Under the pieces are notes generated by a model that made no database searches, had not been told where the DNA came from, and was given only the letters and a program-made list of their open reading frames with translations. Positions 41,094 to 51,000 of a stretch of 64,000 nt of DNA are shown piece by piece. Made by a program: the position numbers and the translations under genes. How positions within the stretch are numbered: the first letter of the stretch is position 1; every line of letters begins with the position of its first letter. The DNA is taken from the NCBI RefSeq assembly GCF_041435435.1, contig NZ_CP108494.1, positions 5,738,501-5,802,500 of the forward strand, in the 5' to 3' direction. This DNA comes from Streptomyces sp. NBC_01241. GTDB lineage: Bacteria; Actinomycetota; Actinomycetes; Streptomycetales; Streptomycetaceae.

Positions 41094-41131
41094 GGCATTG
41101 CCGATCAGTCGTGCGCGGCATTGCCGATCAG
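41094..41131 (+). repeat. Direct repeat of GGCATTGCCGATCAG
   Basis: Two exact 15-base copies (41094-41108 and 41117-41131), 23 bases apart start to start, i.e. roughly two helical turns, in the promoter region of the next plus-strand gene. Possible activator or repressor binding iterons. Confidence 0.6.
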
Positions 41132-41180
41132 GGGGGGGTGAATGCATTAGACATGGACAAATCACCCTAGCGTGTGAGGC

Positions 41181-41984
41181 ATGAACGCGACATGCCCCGC
41201 CGGGGCGCTGCTGTTGTGCCGTGCCGAACCCGAGACCGTACGGCCGATGGCCCGTCTGCTGCGCGAACGGATGCTGCTCGCGCCCGCCGGAGACGGATGG
41301 TCCGTGCTCGTGCCCGAGGGAAAGCCCTGGCGGAACGGTGGCGCCGGGGGTGCGGACGCGGAGCCGGTCGACCGGGTCGTGGCCGGCTGGGCCGCTGCGC
41401 TCGCGGTCGGCTCGACCTGGCCCGTCCTCGCCCTGTGGTGGGACGGCGACCGGACCGGTTGCACGCTCGCGTCCGGATTCCGCCGATCGGTCGGCTACGT
41501 GTGGCTCGCGGACGGCACCCCGGCCGGTGAGGAAGAGGCCATGCGCGCGTTCGCCGAGCGGCTGGGGCTCGACCCCGTACTGGACGTCCAGGCGCTCGAC
41601 GAGCTGATCCGCCCCGACCCGGACGCCGATGCCCGCGTACGGCTGCGCGGGCTGCTCGCGGTCCTCACCCGCATCGGGCTGGCCCTCCCGCCCGGCCTGG
41701 ACCCGGAGACGCCCGGCGACCGGCTGTACGCAGCGGCCGACGAACGGCCCGAAGCGGAGCCGGTCGTCTGGACCGGCTGGCGCGAGGCGACGAGGGTCGA
41801 ACTCGGCGCGGTCGAGAACAGCCGTCTCGGTCCCTGGATGCGCGGCCCGGGCCCGTGCACTAGGTGGCGCCCAGGTGGCGGCCGGATTGCCGCTCGCCCT
41901 ATGGGGGATCGGGCGCCGCAGCGGTGGCTGGGCCTCCGCGAGGATACTGCTGGTGGCGCACGGAGTGCTCGGCCTCGCGTATGA
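41181..41984 (+). CDS. Uncharacterised protein, probably frameshifted near its 3' end
   Basis: The frame opens MNATCPAGALLLCRAEPETV and encodes about 220 convincing residues (LALWWDGDRTGCTLASGFRR, VGYVWLADGTPAGEEEAM). After about 41855 the bias collapses, while the neighbouring frame becomes coding-like (LGGAQVAAGLPLALWGIG, SARILLVAHGVLGLAYDRF), resembling a C-terminal membrane segment. A one-base indel within GGCCCGGGCCC near 41850 would join them. No family was recognised. The merged protein would be a soluble N-terminal domain with one or two C-terminal helices. Confidence 0.55.
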   Translation: MNATCPAGALLLCRAEPETVRPMARLLRERMLLAPAGDGWSVLVPEGKPWRNGGAGGADAEPVDRVVAGWAAALAVGSTWPVLALWWDGDRTGCTLASGFRRSVGYVWLADGTPAGEEEAMRAFAERLGLDPVLDVQALDELIRPDPDADARVRLRGLLAVLTRIGLALPPGLDPETPGDRLYAAADERPEAEPVVWTGWREATRVELGAVENSRLGPWMRGPGPCTRWRPGGGRIAARPMGDRAPQRWLGLREDTAGGARSARPRV

Positions 41985-42052
41985 CCGATTCAGGGCCGAC
42001 GGGCGACGGGGTCGAGGGTGTAGGGCTGGTCTGACCGGGCGTCCTCCTGCCC

Positions 42053-42235
42053 CTACTCGTCCTCGTCCTCATCGTCGAGGCGGGCCAGCCAGGTGGCGAG
42101 GCGCTCGACAGGCACCTCGAAGTCGGGATTGAGATCGACGAACGTACGGAGCTGCTCGGCGAGCCACTCGAAAGTGACTTCTTCCTCGCCTCGCCGCTTC
42201 TCCAGCTCCTCGATACCGCGGTCGGTGAAGTACAT
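42053..42235 (-). CDS. DUF6104 family small acidic protein
   Basis: A 60-residue protein: MYFTDRGIEELEKRRGEEEV and TFEWLAEQLRTFVDLNPDFE, ending in an acidic tail (LDDEDEDE). It is highly conserved across Streptomyces as DUF6104, with unknown function. Only 22 bases separate its ATG from the stop codon of the TnpB element, so the insertion has replaced its native promoter region; expression may now depend on the element. Confidence 0.88.
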   Translation of the reverse strand: MYFTDRGIEELEKRRGEEEVTFEWLAEQLRTFVDLNPDFEVPVERLATWLARLDDEDEDE

Positions 42236-42257
42236 GCGGAAAGCGTCTCAGATGAGC

Positions 42258-43755
42258 TTAGGTTTTCCTAGGTGGGGCTGGGCTTACGGCCCGGCCTTGG
42301 TCCTGGTGGAAAAGTGATCTCGACTGTGGCCCTGGCTGCCTCCGTCGTGTGACGGGCGTGGCGTGGGTGTGCAGGTGGAAGCCTGCGCCGAGTCTTGCCC
42401 CGTGCGGTTGGTGCCGGTTGGGGGTGCTCATTGTGTGCGGTGTCTGTCGCCTTCCACGCCGTTGGGTGCGGTGGGTCGGTGACTGGGGCGGCCGCCCCGC
42501 CGGACGCTTTCCACCCGGGTCCGTAGCACGGGTATGCGCTGCGGGTGTTGTGGGTGGGGCGGGGACCCTGCGTCGCTGCCTGGGCACAGGGCGGTTTCTC
42601 GTCGGGCCCGTCTTCGTCCGGTCCGCAACGCCGTTGAGGTGTTGGGGGCCGTCGGTTGGGGTGGTGGGTCCGGGGTGGGTGGTGTGCCGGACCGGCTGGT
42701 CCAGCTCCTCGACGGTGCGGCGGATCAGGTACGTGCCGCTGCTCCGGTCCAGGACGGTTGTGTGCTGGTGTTGCAGGCCGCGGGCGCCGATCCTCTGCCA
42801 GGCGGCAATATCCCGGCCGGCGCTGTAGCCGCACGATTGGTTGGGGCAGATCGCCCACTTCCAGCCCGGTGTGGTGCGGTCCGGGGCGCTGCGGTGCCGG
42901 AAGGCGGTCAGACACCTGGGGCAGTACTTGGAGGTGCCGCGGGCGGGGACGATGACCACCCGCTTGCCGTACTTGGCAGCCTGGTGGCGGGTGTGGGCGA
43001 CGATCTGACCCCGCACACTGCTGGAAAGGCGGATGTTGAGGGTGCGGCCCTTGCCCCGGGCCTCCATGTCCCGCAGGTCTTCCAGGTAGATCACCGACGC
43101 GTGTGCGACGCGGGCATGCCCGACCATGAAGCGGGCCGCTGCCTTGGCGAGTTGCTCGTTCAGCCGGGTGCGGCGCCTGCTGACGCGGGCATGTTCGGTC
43201 CGCAGGACCGCCGGTTTCACCACCGTGAGCGGATCGGGGCGCTGGCCCTGACCGGCCTGACCGTCGACCAGGGTCTGCAGGTGGGCGGCCTTGGCCCAGA
43301 GATGCTCGGCCAGGACGCGCAGTCGGTCGGCCTTGGCCAGCACCCCGTCCACCCGGAGGAACACCGGTTGTCCGTCGGTGAGGACGGCTGGCTGGACACC
43401 GCCGGACAGGGCCAGTGTTCCGCCGGTGAGGAGGGTGTTCAGCCCGTAGTCGAAGGCCACGGCCCGCGTGTGACCGTCGCGCCGGGTCTTGGGGGCGGCC
43501 GATGTGTGGGCGACGTCCGGGCATAGGCGTCCGTCGCGCAGGCGCAGGGTCGGAGCGTGGAGTGCGGCCGTGGCATCGATGGTGGGTGGCAGCCGGAACC
43601 GGATCAGAACCGGTCAGCCAGCCCACCCGCCCGGCCAGCACCCCGGCACCCAGCACCTCGCCGGTCACGGTGTCCAGGCCACGGAACGCGGACGCCGACG
43701 CACACGCCACCCGCTCCGTCTCCCCCTCACCCAGCTGGACTTTCCGCCGCACCAC
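42258..43755 (-). pseudogene. tnpB: TnpB/OrfB-type transposon protein (IS200/IS605-like), frameshifted
   Basis: About 500 codons. The N-terminus (VRRKVQLGEGETERVACASA..GRVGWLTG) and the rest (VLIRFRLPPTIDATAALHAP, then AVAFDYGLNTLLTGG) are in different frames, with a one-base shift near 43602. RuvC-like catalytic acids are visible: Asp in AFDYGLN, Glu in VIYLEDLRD and Asp in SAGRDIAAWQR. The zinc ribbon is YCPRCL...CPNQSCGY. A low-complexity Pro/Thr/Arg tail follows. TnpB is an RNA-guided nuclease using an omega RNA from the element's right end. No tnpA is present. The product is probably inactive here. Confidence 0.85.
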
Positions 43756-44098
43756 ATCACCCCGCCTTACTGGTCAAGACCGCTGTCCGATCATCGGACT
43801 CGCGTACACAACGCACCCCAGCCACAAAGGTCACGTATCAACCGGAAGGAGCTTGAAAAGACCGTGGAGAATTCCGAGCAACGCCCAGGAATCCCAGCCC
43901 AATCAATCCGCTGCTGATGACGCTGATGCCAGGTGACAGCCTCGCGAAGGCCGGAAGTACGTCCCCGGCGCAGTCCGCGACGGATGCGCTGACCGGCCGA
44001 GAACCGGCCGGCGGGATGGCGGCGTCATGGCCCATGTGTCTCGCATCGGCCGCGTACTGCCGTTAACCTGCGGGTAGTTGGGGGAACTGGGGGGTTTC
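43756..44098. other. TnpB element left end and promoter region of the conflict island
   Basis: A subterminal hairpin GTCCGA-TCA-TCGGAC at 43785-43799 and the pentamer TTGAT on the minus strand at 43837-43841 are what IS200/IS605 left ends carry (ISDra2 uses TTGAT as cleavage/TAM site). To the right, 43990-44012 contains a CCGGCC-GAGAA-CCGGCC hairpin. Bases 44060-44098 (GGGTAGTTGGGGGAACTGGGGGG) lead into the first Trypco1 gene. No gene was recognised. Confidence 0.5.
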
Positions 44099-44857
44099 AT
44101 GAGTGACAGCGGGGCCCGTATCACACGCATCGAGATGCCGGACGGCACGCCGGTCTGGGCGCGGATCTCCGGGGCGGAGGAGCTGGCGAAGCCCGCCCGG
44201 GGTCCGGCGTTCACGGACATCGGGTACGGGGACTTCGCCGAGCAGGTGCAGGCCCGGGTCGAGAGCCTGCAGGCCGTCGTGACCAGCGTCGCGCGCTCGC
44301 TCGCCGAGCCGCTGCGGGCGGTGCGGCCCGACGAGGTCAGCGTCGAATTCGGCATCGAGCTCACCGCGAAGGCGGGCAAGGTCGTCGGCCTCCTCGCCGA
44401 CGGCGAGGCCAAGGGCGGCATCAAGGTCACCCTGACGTGGAACGGTGGGGGCCCGCCCGCCGACCCGTCGATACCGGCGCAGAGCGAGGCGCGCGGGGCG
44501 GGACGGACAGCGCCGGATCGCGGTTCCGGGGCGCGGGCCACCGGGCACCCGGCGGGGCCGACGCCCCCGCACCCCGCGCCGCACATGCCGCCCCCGCCCG
44601 CCTCGCCGCCCGTGGCCCCGCCCGCCCCCACGACGCCACCGGCCGCACCACAGGCTCCCTCGTCGTCCCCGGCGTCGCCGGGCGGCCCGTCCGTCGGGAC
44701 TCCGGACCCCGGCCCGTCCGTCGGGACTCCGGACCCCGGCGCGTCCGTCGGGACTCCGGACCCCGGCGCGTCCGCAGGGAATCCGGGCGCCGGGGCATCC
44801 ACCGGCGCACCGGCGCGTCCGGACGGGGCCGGGGCCGGCGCCGGAAGCGGGTCATGA
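44099..44857 (+). CDS. Trypsin-co-occurring domain (Trypco1/CU044_2847) protein 1
   Basis: A 252-residue protein. Residues 1-115 are the Trypco1 domain: ARITRIEMPDGTPVWARISG, FAEQVQARVESLQAVV, then VSVEFGIELTAKAGKVV and GGIKVTLTW. A long Pro/Ala/Gly/Ser tail follows (120-252), including tandem SVGTPDPG repeats. Trypco1 proteins accompany trypsin-like proteases in NTP-dependent conflict systems and probably present or restrain the protease. Its TGA overlaps the protease ATG (44854-44857). It is the first gene of the island. Confidence 0.88.
   Translation: MSDSGARITRIEMPDGTPVWARISGAEELAKPARGPAFTDIGYGDFAEQVQARVESLQAVVTSVARSLAEPLRAVRPDEVSVEFGIELTAKAGKVVGLLADGEAKGGIKVTLTWNGGGPPADPSIPAQSEARGAGRTAPDRGSGARATGHPAGPTPPHPAPHMPPPPASPPVAPPAPTTPPAAPQAPSSSPASPGGPSVGTPDPGPSVGTPDPGASVGTPDPGASAGNPGAGASTGAPARPDGAGAGAGSGS
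44687..44794 (+). repeat. 27-base in-frame tandem repeat in the Trypco1-1 tail
   Basis: Three near-identical 27-base units plus one degenerate unit, encoding the nonapeptide PSVGTPDPG (or ASVGTPDPG). The units differ by two or three bases, indicating recent expansion of a flexible linker. Confidence 0.85.
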
Positions 44858-46941
44858 CGCAGCCGCCGGGCAGGGGCGCAGGGGGCGGCTCGGAGGGTGC
44901 CTACCGTGCGCTGGTGGGCCTCGTGATGGCGGCGACCGTACGCATCCATCGGCCGGAGCCCGGGTATGCCCCGGACGGATCCGACAGAGGCTTTCTGGGG
45001 AGCGGCTTCTTCATCGCCCCGAGCTGGGTCCTCACGTGCGCGCACGTGGCGATGGAGGGGGAGGGGCGTCACGTGAACGTGGTCTTCAAGCCGGACCCCG
45101 GCAGCGCCGAGACCGCGGTCGAGGGCACCGTGGTCGCCGCCCTGCCCGAGAGCCGGCCCGGCGGGTCCGGGGCGGGCGGCTGGCCCGCGCCCGACCTCGC
45201 GCTCATCCGGCTGCTGCGGCCCGTCGCGCACCCCTGTATGTACGTCACCGAGCGTCCGGCGGGCATGTTCGGCGGCGGCTCGGTCCTCTACGCCGGCTGG
45301 ACCGACGGCGGGTCGGGACAGCTGACCCGGTTCAGCGGGCGGTGCCAGGTGATGGGCACCTTCGGCGACTGGGCCGAGGACGACGAACAGATGCGGCTGG
45401 ACGGCGACCGGATGTACCCCGGCCTGTCCGGCGGACCCGTGGTGGACCTGGCCCGTGGCGAGGTCGTCGGCGTACTCAAGTCGCGTTCCGACGGTGCGAC
45501 CGGCGGGACCTCGATCGGCGTCGAGCGGTTGCGTACGCTGCCCGTACCGCCCGGTGCGGTGGCCGCCGAGTCCGACGACCCCTACCAGGCCGTGTTCCAC
45601 GCCCACGACCGCTACCACGCCGACCGGCACATCAGCTCCGTCGGCACGGAGCGGACCTGGGCCGATGTCCAGCGTGAACTGGGCGCCGGAGCCGGGCTCG
45701 CCCTCAGCCCCCAGCAACGGGTCGATCTGCTCGGCCGGCTCGCCGAACTCCCGCCCCCGCTCAGCACCCGCAGTCTCCTCGGCCTCCTGGACCGGCTGCC
45801 GGACACCCACCCGAGCGAGCACCACGCCGCCCCGCGCGGCTGGCGCGACGGCCTGGGGGCGCTGTACGACGCCCCCGGCGGCGACGGCGCGCTGGAACTG
45901 GTCCTGCGCTACTGCATGAGTGCCATCTCCGCCGAACGTCCCTATGTCCTGCCGTCCACCCAGGACGCCGAGGCGTCCCTGTGGGACTGGGTGAAGCGGA
46001 TGGCGGAGGAGCGGCTCTCCCGCAAGTTCCGGCACGAGCTCGCCGGGCTCCGGTACAACGACCGGCACGCCCCCGGCCGCGAACACGCGCGCACCCCGGC
46101 GCCGACGCTCGAATCCGCCCGGACCCGCAGCGTCCCGTTCGTCCTGCTGGAGCTGGAGCCGCGCGGCTGGGAACCGGACCGCTACGACTGGCGGATCGGC
46201 GTCGGCCGGCACGCCGGGGACGTCCTGCCCGTCGCCGAGGACAGCCGGGGCACCGCACTGGACGCGCTCCCCGCCCGGCTCGCCGGCCCGCTGGCGGAGG
46301 CGTTCCGGCGGTGCGACGAACCCGACAGCCCCGCCATGCTCCAGGTCGTCGTCGACCGGAGCCTGATGGACCTGGAGGTGGATGCATGGCGGGTGCCGCC
46401 CGACGGGCGGCCCCTCGGGGTGCTGCGGCCCGTGGTCATCCGCTGCCCTGACCGAGGCCGGTTGCCGGCCGATGACGGGATCGACGAACGCGAGGCGCGC
46501 TGGAACCGGACCGTGTCCGCCGCGATGCGGGCCGCCGTCGTCGATTGCGAGGACGGAATGCGGGTACCCGTACCGGTGGTGGAGGAGCTGCGCGGACTGG
46601 CGTACGAGACGGTCCCGGTGCTCTGCCGTCATGGCGACCCGGCTCATGCGGAGGCGGCGACCGGTCTCGGGCGGGTGCTCGACTCGGGTTTCGGAGTGGC
46701 CCTGTGGCGGCGCCGAGTGGCCGAACCGGCCGCGGTCTGCACGGAATTCCACCGGAACGCCGCCCGATCCGTCACCGAGGCCGGCACGGCCGACCAGCTG
46801 CCGCGGAAGATCCATCGGCTGAGGCAGGGGGTGCACGCGGGGCGTACGGAGACGTTCTGGTCGGACGGCGTAGCCCTGCTGTACCAAGATCCACATCATC
46901 CGCTGCCCGGCTCCGGCGACGAGTTCTTGGAGGCGCCGTGA
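44854..46941 (+). CDS. Trypsin-like serine protease fused to a VMAP-type C-terminal domain
   Basis: A 695-residue protein. Residues 20-230 are a trypsin-fold protease with the full triad: H64 in VLTCAHV, D114 in PDLALIRL and S192 in YPGLSGGPVV. Residues 240-420 are helical (DVQRELGAGAGLALSPQQR, SLLGLLDRLPDTHPSEHHA). The C-terminal 250 residues match the vWA-MoxR-associated protein C-terminal region (VLLELEPRGWEPDRYDWRIG, VDAWRVPPDGRPLGVLRPVVIR). In known VMAP ternary systems such a protein is the effector controlled by a MoxR ATPase and a vWA protein; both follow here. Confidence 0.9.
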   Translation: MTQPPGRGAGGGSEGAYRALVGLVMAATVRIHRPEPGYAPDGSDRGFLGSGFFIAPSWVLTCAHVAMEGEGRHVNVVFKPDPGSAETAVEGTVVAALPESRPGGSGAGGWPAPDLALIRLLRPVAHPCMYVTERPAGMFGGGSVLYAGWTDGGSGQLTRFSGRCQVMGTFGDWAEDDEQMRLDGDRMYPGLSGGPVVDLARGEVVGVLKSRSDGATGGTSIGVERLRTLPVPPGAVAAESDDPYQAVFHAHDRYHADRHISSVGTERTWADVQRELGAGAGLALSPQQRVDLLGRLAELPPPLSTRSLLGLLDRLPDTHPSEHHAAPRGWRDGLGALYDAPGGDGALELVLRYCMSAISAERPYVLPSTQDAEASLWDWVKRMAEERLSRKFRHELAGLRYNDRHAPGREHARTPAPTLESARTRSVPFVLLELEPRGWEPDRYDWRIGVGRHAGDVLPVAEDSRGTALDALPARLAGPLAEAFRRCDEPDSPAMLQVVVDRSLMDLEVDAWRVPPDGRPLGVLRPVVIRCPDRGRLPADDGIDEREARWNRTVSAAMRAAVVDCEDGMRVPVPVVEELRGLAYETVPVLCRHGDPAHAEAATGLGRVLDSGFGVALWRRRVAEPAAVCTEFHRNAARSVTEAGTADQLPRKIHRLRQGVHAGRTETFWSDGVALLYQDPHHPLPGSGDEFLEAP

Positions 46942-47041
46942 ACGACCGGGCCGGCCGGCCCCTTACGGGGCATACGGCGGATCGCTACCGTGATGCACGT
47001 TCGACTGCTGCCCCTGGCGGACGAGTGACGAGGAACACGCT

Positions 47042-48073
47042 ATGAGTGAACCCAGCGAGTGGCTCATCTACCGAGGGGCCGGCGAGCCGCACGGAGGCAT
47101 CGAGCAGTTGCCGCCCCCGCCGCCCTGGCGGGATTTCGCGGGCCGTGGCGCCCCGGACCCCGGTGAGCAGGACGGGGACGGCTCCGCCGACCGCCGTCTC
47201 GGCGGCTACCGGCACATCGCCGAACTCCACCGGCCGGGCGCCGAGGAGCTCGAAATGATCAATGCGGCGCTCTATCTGCGGCGTCCGCTGCTGGTCACCG
47301 GCAGCCCCGGCGCCGGGAAGAGCACGCTGGCGCACTCCGTCGCCCACGAGCTCGGGCTCGGCCGGGTCCTGCGCTGGCCGATCGTCAGCCGCTCGGAGCT
47401 CCAGGACGGCCTCTACCACTACGACGCGATCGCCCGCCTCCAGGACGTGCAGATCGCCGCGCACGGCGCGGCGGCAGGGGCGACGGGCGCCGAATCGGCG
47501 GAGAGCGTCGGCAGTTACATCCGGCTCGGGCCGCTCGGCACCGCGCTGCTGCCCTCGGACCGGCCGCGCGTCCTGCTCATCGACGAGCTCGACAAGAGCG
47601 ACATCGATCTGCCGAACGACCTGCTCAATGTGCTGGAGGAGGGCGAGTTCGGCATTCCCGAGCTGGAGCGGATCGCCGACCGGCTGCCCGGCGGAGAGGC
47701 GGAGGTCCTCGACGACGACGGCAACAAGGTGAAGGTGCGGGGCGGCCGGGTGCAGTGCCGGGCCTTCCCGTTCGTGGTGCTCACCAGCAACGGCGAGCGG
47801 GACTTCCCCGCGCCCCTGATGCGCCGCTGCATCCACCTGGAGCTCGGACGCCCCGACCACCAGCGGCTCGCGACCTTCGTGCGCGCCCACCTCGGCGACG
47901 AGGCGGCGCGTTCCGGGGACGATCTCATCGCCCACTTCCTGGAACGTTCCCGGAGCGAACTCCTGGCCACCGACCAGTTGTTGAACGCGATCTACCTCAC
48001 CGACGCCGCCGCTCCGGCCGGCCGCGACCGCCTGGCCGACCTGCTCATCCAGCGACTCGACCGGCCGAGGTGA
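47042..48073 (+). CDS. MoxR-type AAA+ ATPase 1
   Basis: A 343-residue AAA+ protein of the MoxR/RavA clade. Walker A is TGSPGAGKST (86-95), Walker B is RVLLIDELDK (D181, E182), sensor 1 is FVVLTSNGERDF and the arginine finger region is APLMRRCIHLELG. The N-terminal 55 residues are disordered. It ends seven bases before the SAV_2336/vWA gene. By family it should remodel or switch the vWA and protease partners using ATP. The 100 bases before it hold no recognised element except a GGCCGGCCGGCC run. Confidence 0.92.
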   Translation: MSEPSEWLIYRGAGEPHGGIEQLPPPPPWRDFAGRGAPDPGEQDGDGSADRRLGGYRHIAELHRPGAEELEMINAALYLRRPLLVTGSPGAGKSTLAHSVAHELGLGRVLRWPIVSRSELQDGLYHYDAIARLQDVQIAAHGAAAGATGAESAESVGSYIRLGPLGTALLPSDRPRVLLIDELDKSDIDLPNDLLNVLEEGEFGIPELERIADRLPGGEAEVLDDDGNKVKVRGGRVQCRAFPFVVLTSNGERDFPAPLMRRCIHLELGRPDHQRLATFVRAHLGDEAARSGDDLIAHFLERSRSELLATDQLLNAIYLTDAAAPAGRDRLADLLIQRLDRPR

Positions 48074-48080
48074 TGCGCTG

Positions 48081-51000
48081 ATGTCCAGGGACGTGCCACG
48101 CCACGGACCGGACGAGGAAGGCGGCCACGACAGCGTCGCGGGCGAGGTCCCGGTCGTGGCGGGCGCACCGGTCGCGGGCGACGCGCCGCCGTACGGCGGG
48201 GGTCTGCTGCCCGCGTTCGTCGCCCGGTTACGGGAGGCCGGGCTCGACCCCGATGTCGAGCAGCTCTGTGACGCCCTGTGGCTGGCCCGTTGGACCCGTG
48301 GCCCCGACGCGCCGGACGACGGGAGCGGCGGGGCCGCGCCGCCGCTGCCCGCCGACCCGGCACAGGAGGGCCGTCCGGGCGGACGCCCCGTGCGGCCGGA
48401 GGCGGGGGGCGACGTAGCCCCGGACCCCGCACCTGACGGCGGCGACGCCGTGCGGCAGCAGGAGCTCGGGGACGCGGACCGGCGGATCGCCCTCTACCCC
48501 GTGCCCCGCACCGGACCGCCCGGCCGCCCCCGCCCGGACGCCGCGGCCGGGCGGGGGCGGAGCACCGGCCGGGGTGGCCGGGCGAGCGCCCTCACCCTGG
48601 GCGTGCCCGCTGCTCCCGCGCTGCCCGCACCGCTCGAACTCCAGCGGGCCCTGCGCCCGTTGCAGCGCTACCGCCCGGCCGCACCGCCACTGCGCCGCAC
48701 CCTCGACGAGACGGCGACCGCCGAGCTCAGCGCCCGGGCCGGCGGGATGATCATGCCGGTGTTCCGGGGCGCGTCCCGGGGGGAGGCGCTCCTGCAGTGC
48801 GTCATGGACGCCTCGTCCTCGATGCTGGTGTGGGACCGGCTGTTCGGTGAACTCCATCAGATATTCGGCCAGTTGGGCGCCTTCCGGGATGTCCAGATCC
48901 GCTATCTGCACCAGGGGCCCGACGGCGCGGCGGCGGTGAGCCGCAGCCCCGATCCGGCCGCCGCGCCGCTGAACTCCGCGGACCGGCTGAGCGATCCGAC
49001 CGGCCGGCGGGTCACCGTCCTGGTCAGCGACTGCGCCGGTCCGCTCTGGCACAGCGGCCGGGCCCACCGGCTGCTGCACCAGCTGGCCGGGCAGGCCCCG
49101 GCGGCCGTGCTCCAGCCCCTGCCGCAGCGGATGTGGAACCGGACCAGGCTGCCGGTCACCTACGGTTCGCTGTCCCGGGGCGAGGGGCCCGGCGGAGCCG
49201 CCGCACTGAAGGTCACAGAGCACGCCGGATCGGGGCCCGCCGTGCACCCGGGCGCGCTCGCGATACCCGTACTCCCGCCGGTGGAAGGCGCGTTGGCGGC
49301 CTGGGCGAGACTGCTCTCCGGCACCGGTGCCGGGCAGATCTCCGGCGCCGTCGGCTGGGTACGGGCCGATCAGCCGGCGGCGGCCGCGCAGCGACCGGGC
49401 GACGGACTGTCCTCGCTCCAGCTGGTCAGCCGGTTCCGTTCGGCGGCCTCCCCGGCGGCCGGACAGCTGGCCGTCTACCTCGCGGCGGCCCCGCTGTATC
49501 TGCCGGTGATGCAACTGGTGCAGCGCACGATGCTGCCGAACTCGGGACCGTCCGAACTCGCCGAGGTGCTGCTGAGCGGACTGCTGACCCGGAGCAGGAG
49601 CCAGGGCGGCAGCGGCGCCGGCGAGGGCGTCGGCCAGTGGTACGAGTTCGCGCCCGGCGTCCGCGAGGCGCTGCTCGGTCCGCTGGGCCGCGACGAGGCA
49701 CTGCTCGTACTCAAACACTGCTCGCAGTACATCGAGCAGCGGTTCGGGAAGGGCGGGCCGAATTTCCCGGCCCTGGCCTTCGCCCAGCTCGGCGAGGGCC
49801 GGTACGCGCCGTCGCGGACCACCCCCACCACGGACACCCTGGCGGACGGCGCGCCCGACGAGGACATCGAAGAGGGGGGCGAGAGCGGGGAGAGCGGCGC
49901 GATCGGCGAGCCGCGCGTCCCCCACCCCTTCGCCGAGGTCGCGGTCCGCGTACTGGAGCGATTCATGCCCCTGCCCGAGCAGTTCGTCGTCCAGGCCGGC
50001 CGGAACGGACACCGCGGCCCCGCCCAGACACCGAACGCGGCGGTGGAGAGCGCCCGCGTCCTGCTGCGGCACTTCGAATCGGACCACATGGTGCAGTACC
50101 TGATGGATGCCGTGCAGCTGCTGCGGGGCGCCACCGAGCGCGAGGAGCAGCCGGACGCCGACCCCGAGCTGTGGGCGGAGTACTCGCGCTGCGTCCTGCG
50201 CCTGTGGGAGGTCCAGGGCGACGCCGAACTGCTCCGTGAGGCCGAGTACGCCGCCGAACGGGCCGCCGCACACCCCGGCGCGGTACGCGAACGGGCCGTA
50301 CTGGCCAAGGTGTTGCACGCCGCGGCCGACGACCGTCGGCGCCGTGGCGACCGGCGCGGCGCACTGGAACTGCTGCGCCGCGCCGACCGCGAGTACACGG
50401 CGGCCTGCTCGGATCCGGGCCTGGTACCCGCCGAGGCCCTCCGGCTCACCCTGGAGCGGGTCCGGGCCCTGGAGGCACAGTGGCGGCTCGACGGCGACAC
50501 GGCCCTGCTGCAGGCCGCGTGCGGCATGCTGGAGGCATTCGCCGACGTCTGGCCCGACCAGGAGAACCGCCCCGCCGCCCTGCCGCTGGCGCACGGCCGT
50601 ACGCTCCTGAAACTGTCCGGGGCCACCGCCGACGCCGAACAGTCCCGCGTCTACGCCGGTCAGGCCGCGCGCTCCTTGCGCACCGCGTTCGAACAGGGCG
50701 GCGGCCGGCACACCATGGGCACCGAGGTGCGCATCCTGCTGGACCTGGTGGACGCCCTGCTCGGTTCCGGCGAGGAGCCGGACGAGGCGGGCGCCCTGAT
50801 CGAACAGGCACTGGAGACCGTACGGGAACAGCGGCTGCGCGCCTCGCTGCAGACCCGGGCCGCCCGGGTCCGTGTCGCCCGCTACGCGCACACCGGAAAT
50901 CCGGACGAGCTGGTGGCGGCGGCCGACTGGTTCGCCCGCGCCGCGCGCGGCGTCCCGCGCGACTCGCAGGCCCACGCCGATCTGCTCGCCGAGTGGGGCG

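Noticed and set aside
43903..46899. A 998-residue minus-strand open frame
   Set aside because: It lies opposite the Trypco1 and VMAP genes, whose domains and triad are clear. The antisense frame has no recognisable domain and is the usual high-GC shadow.
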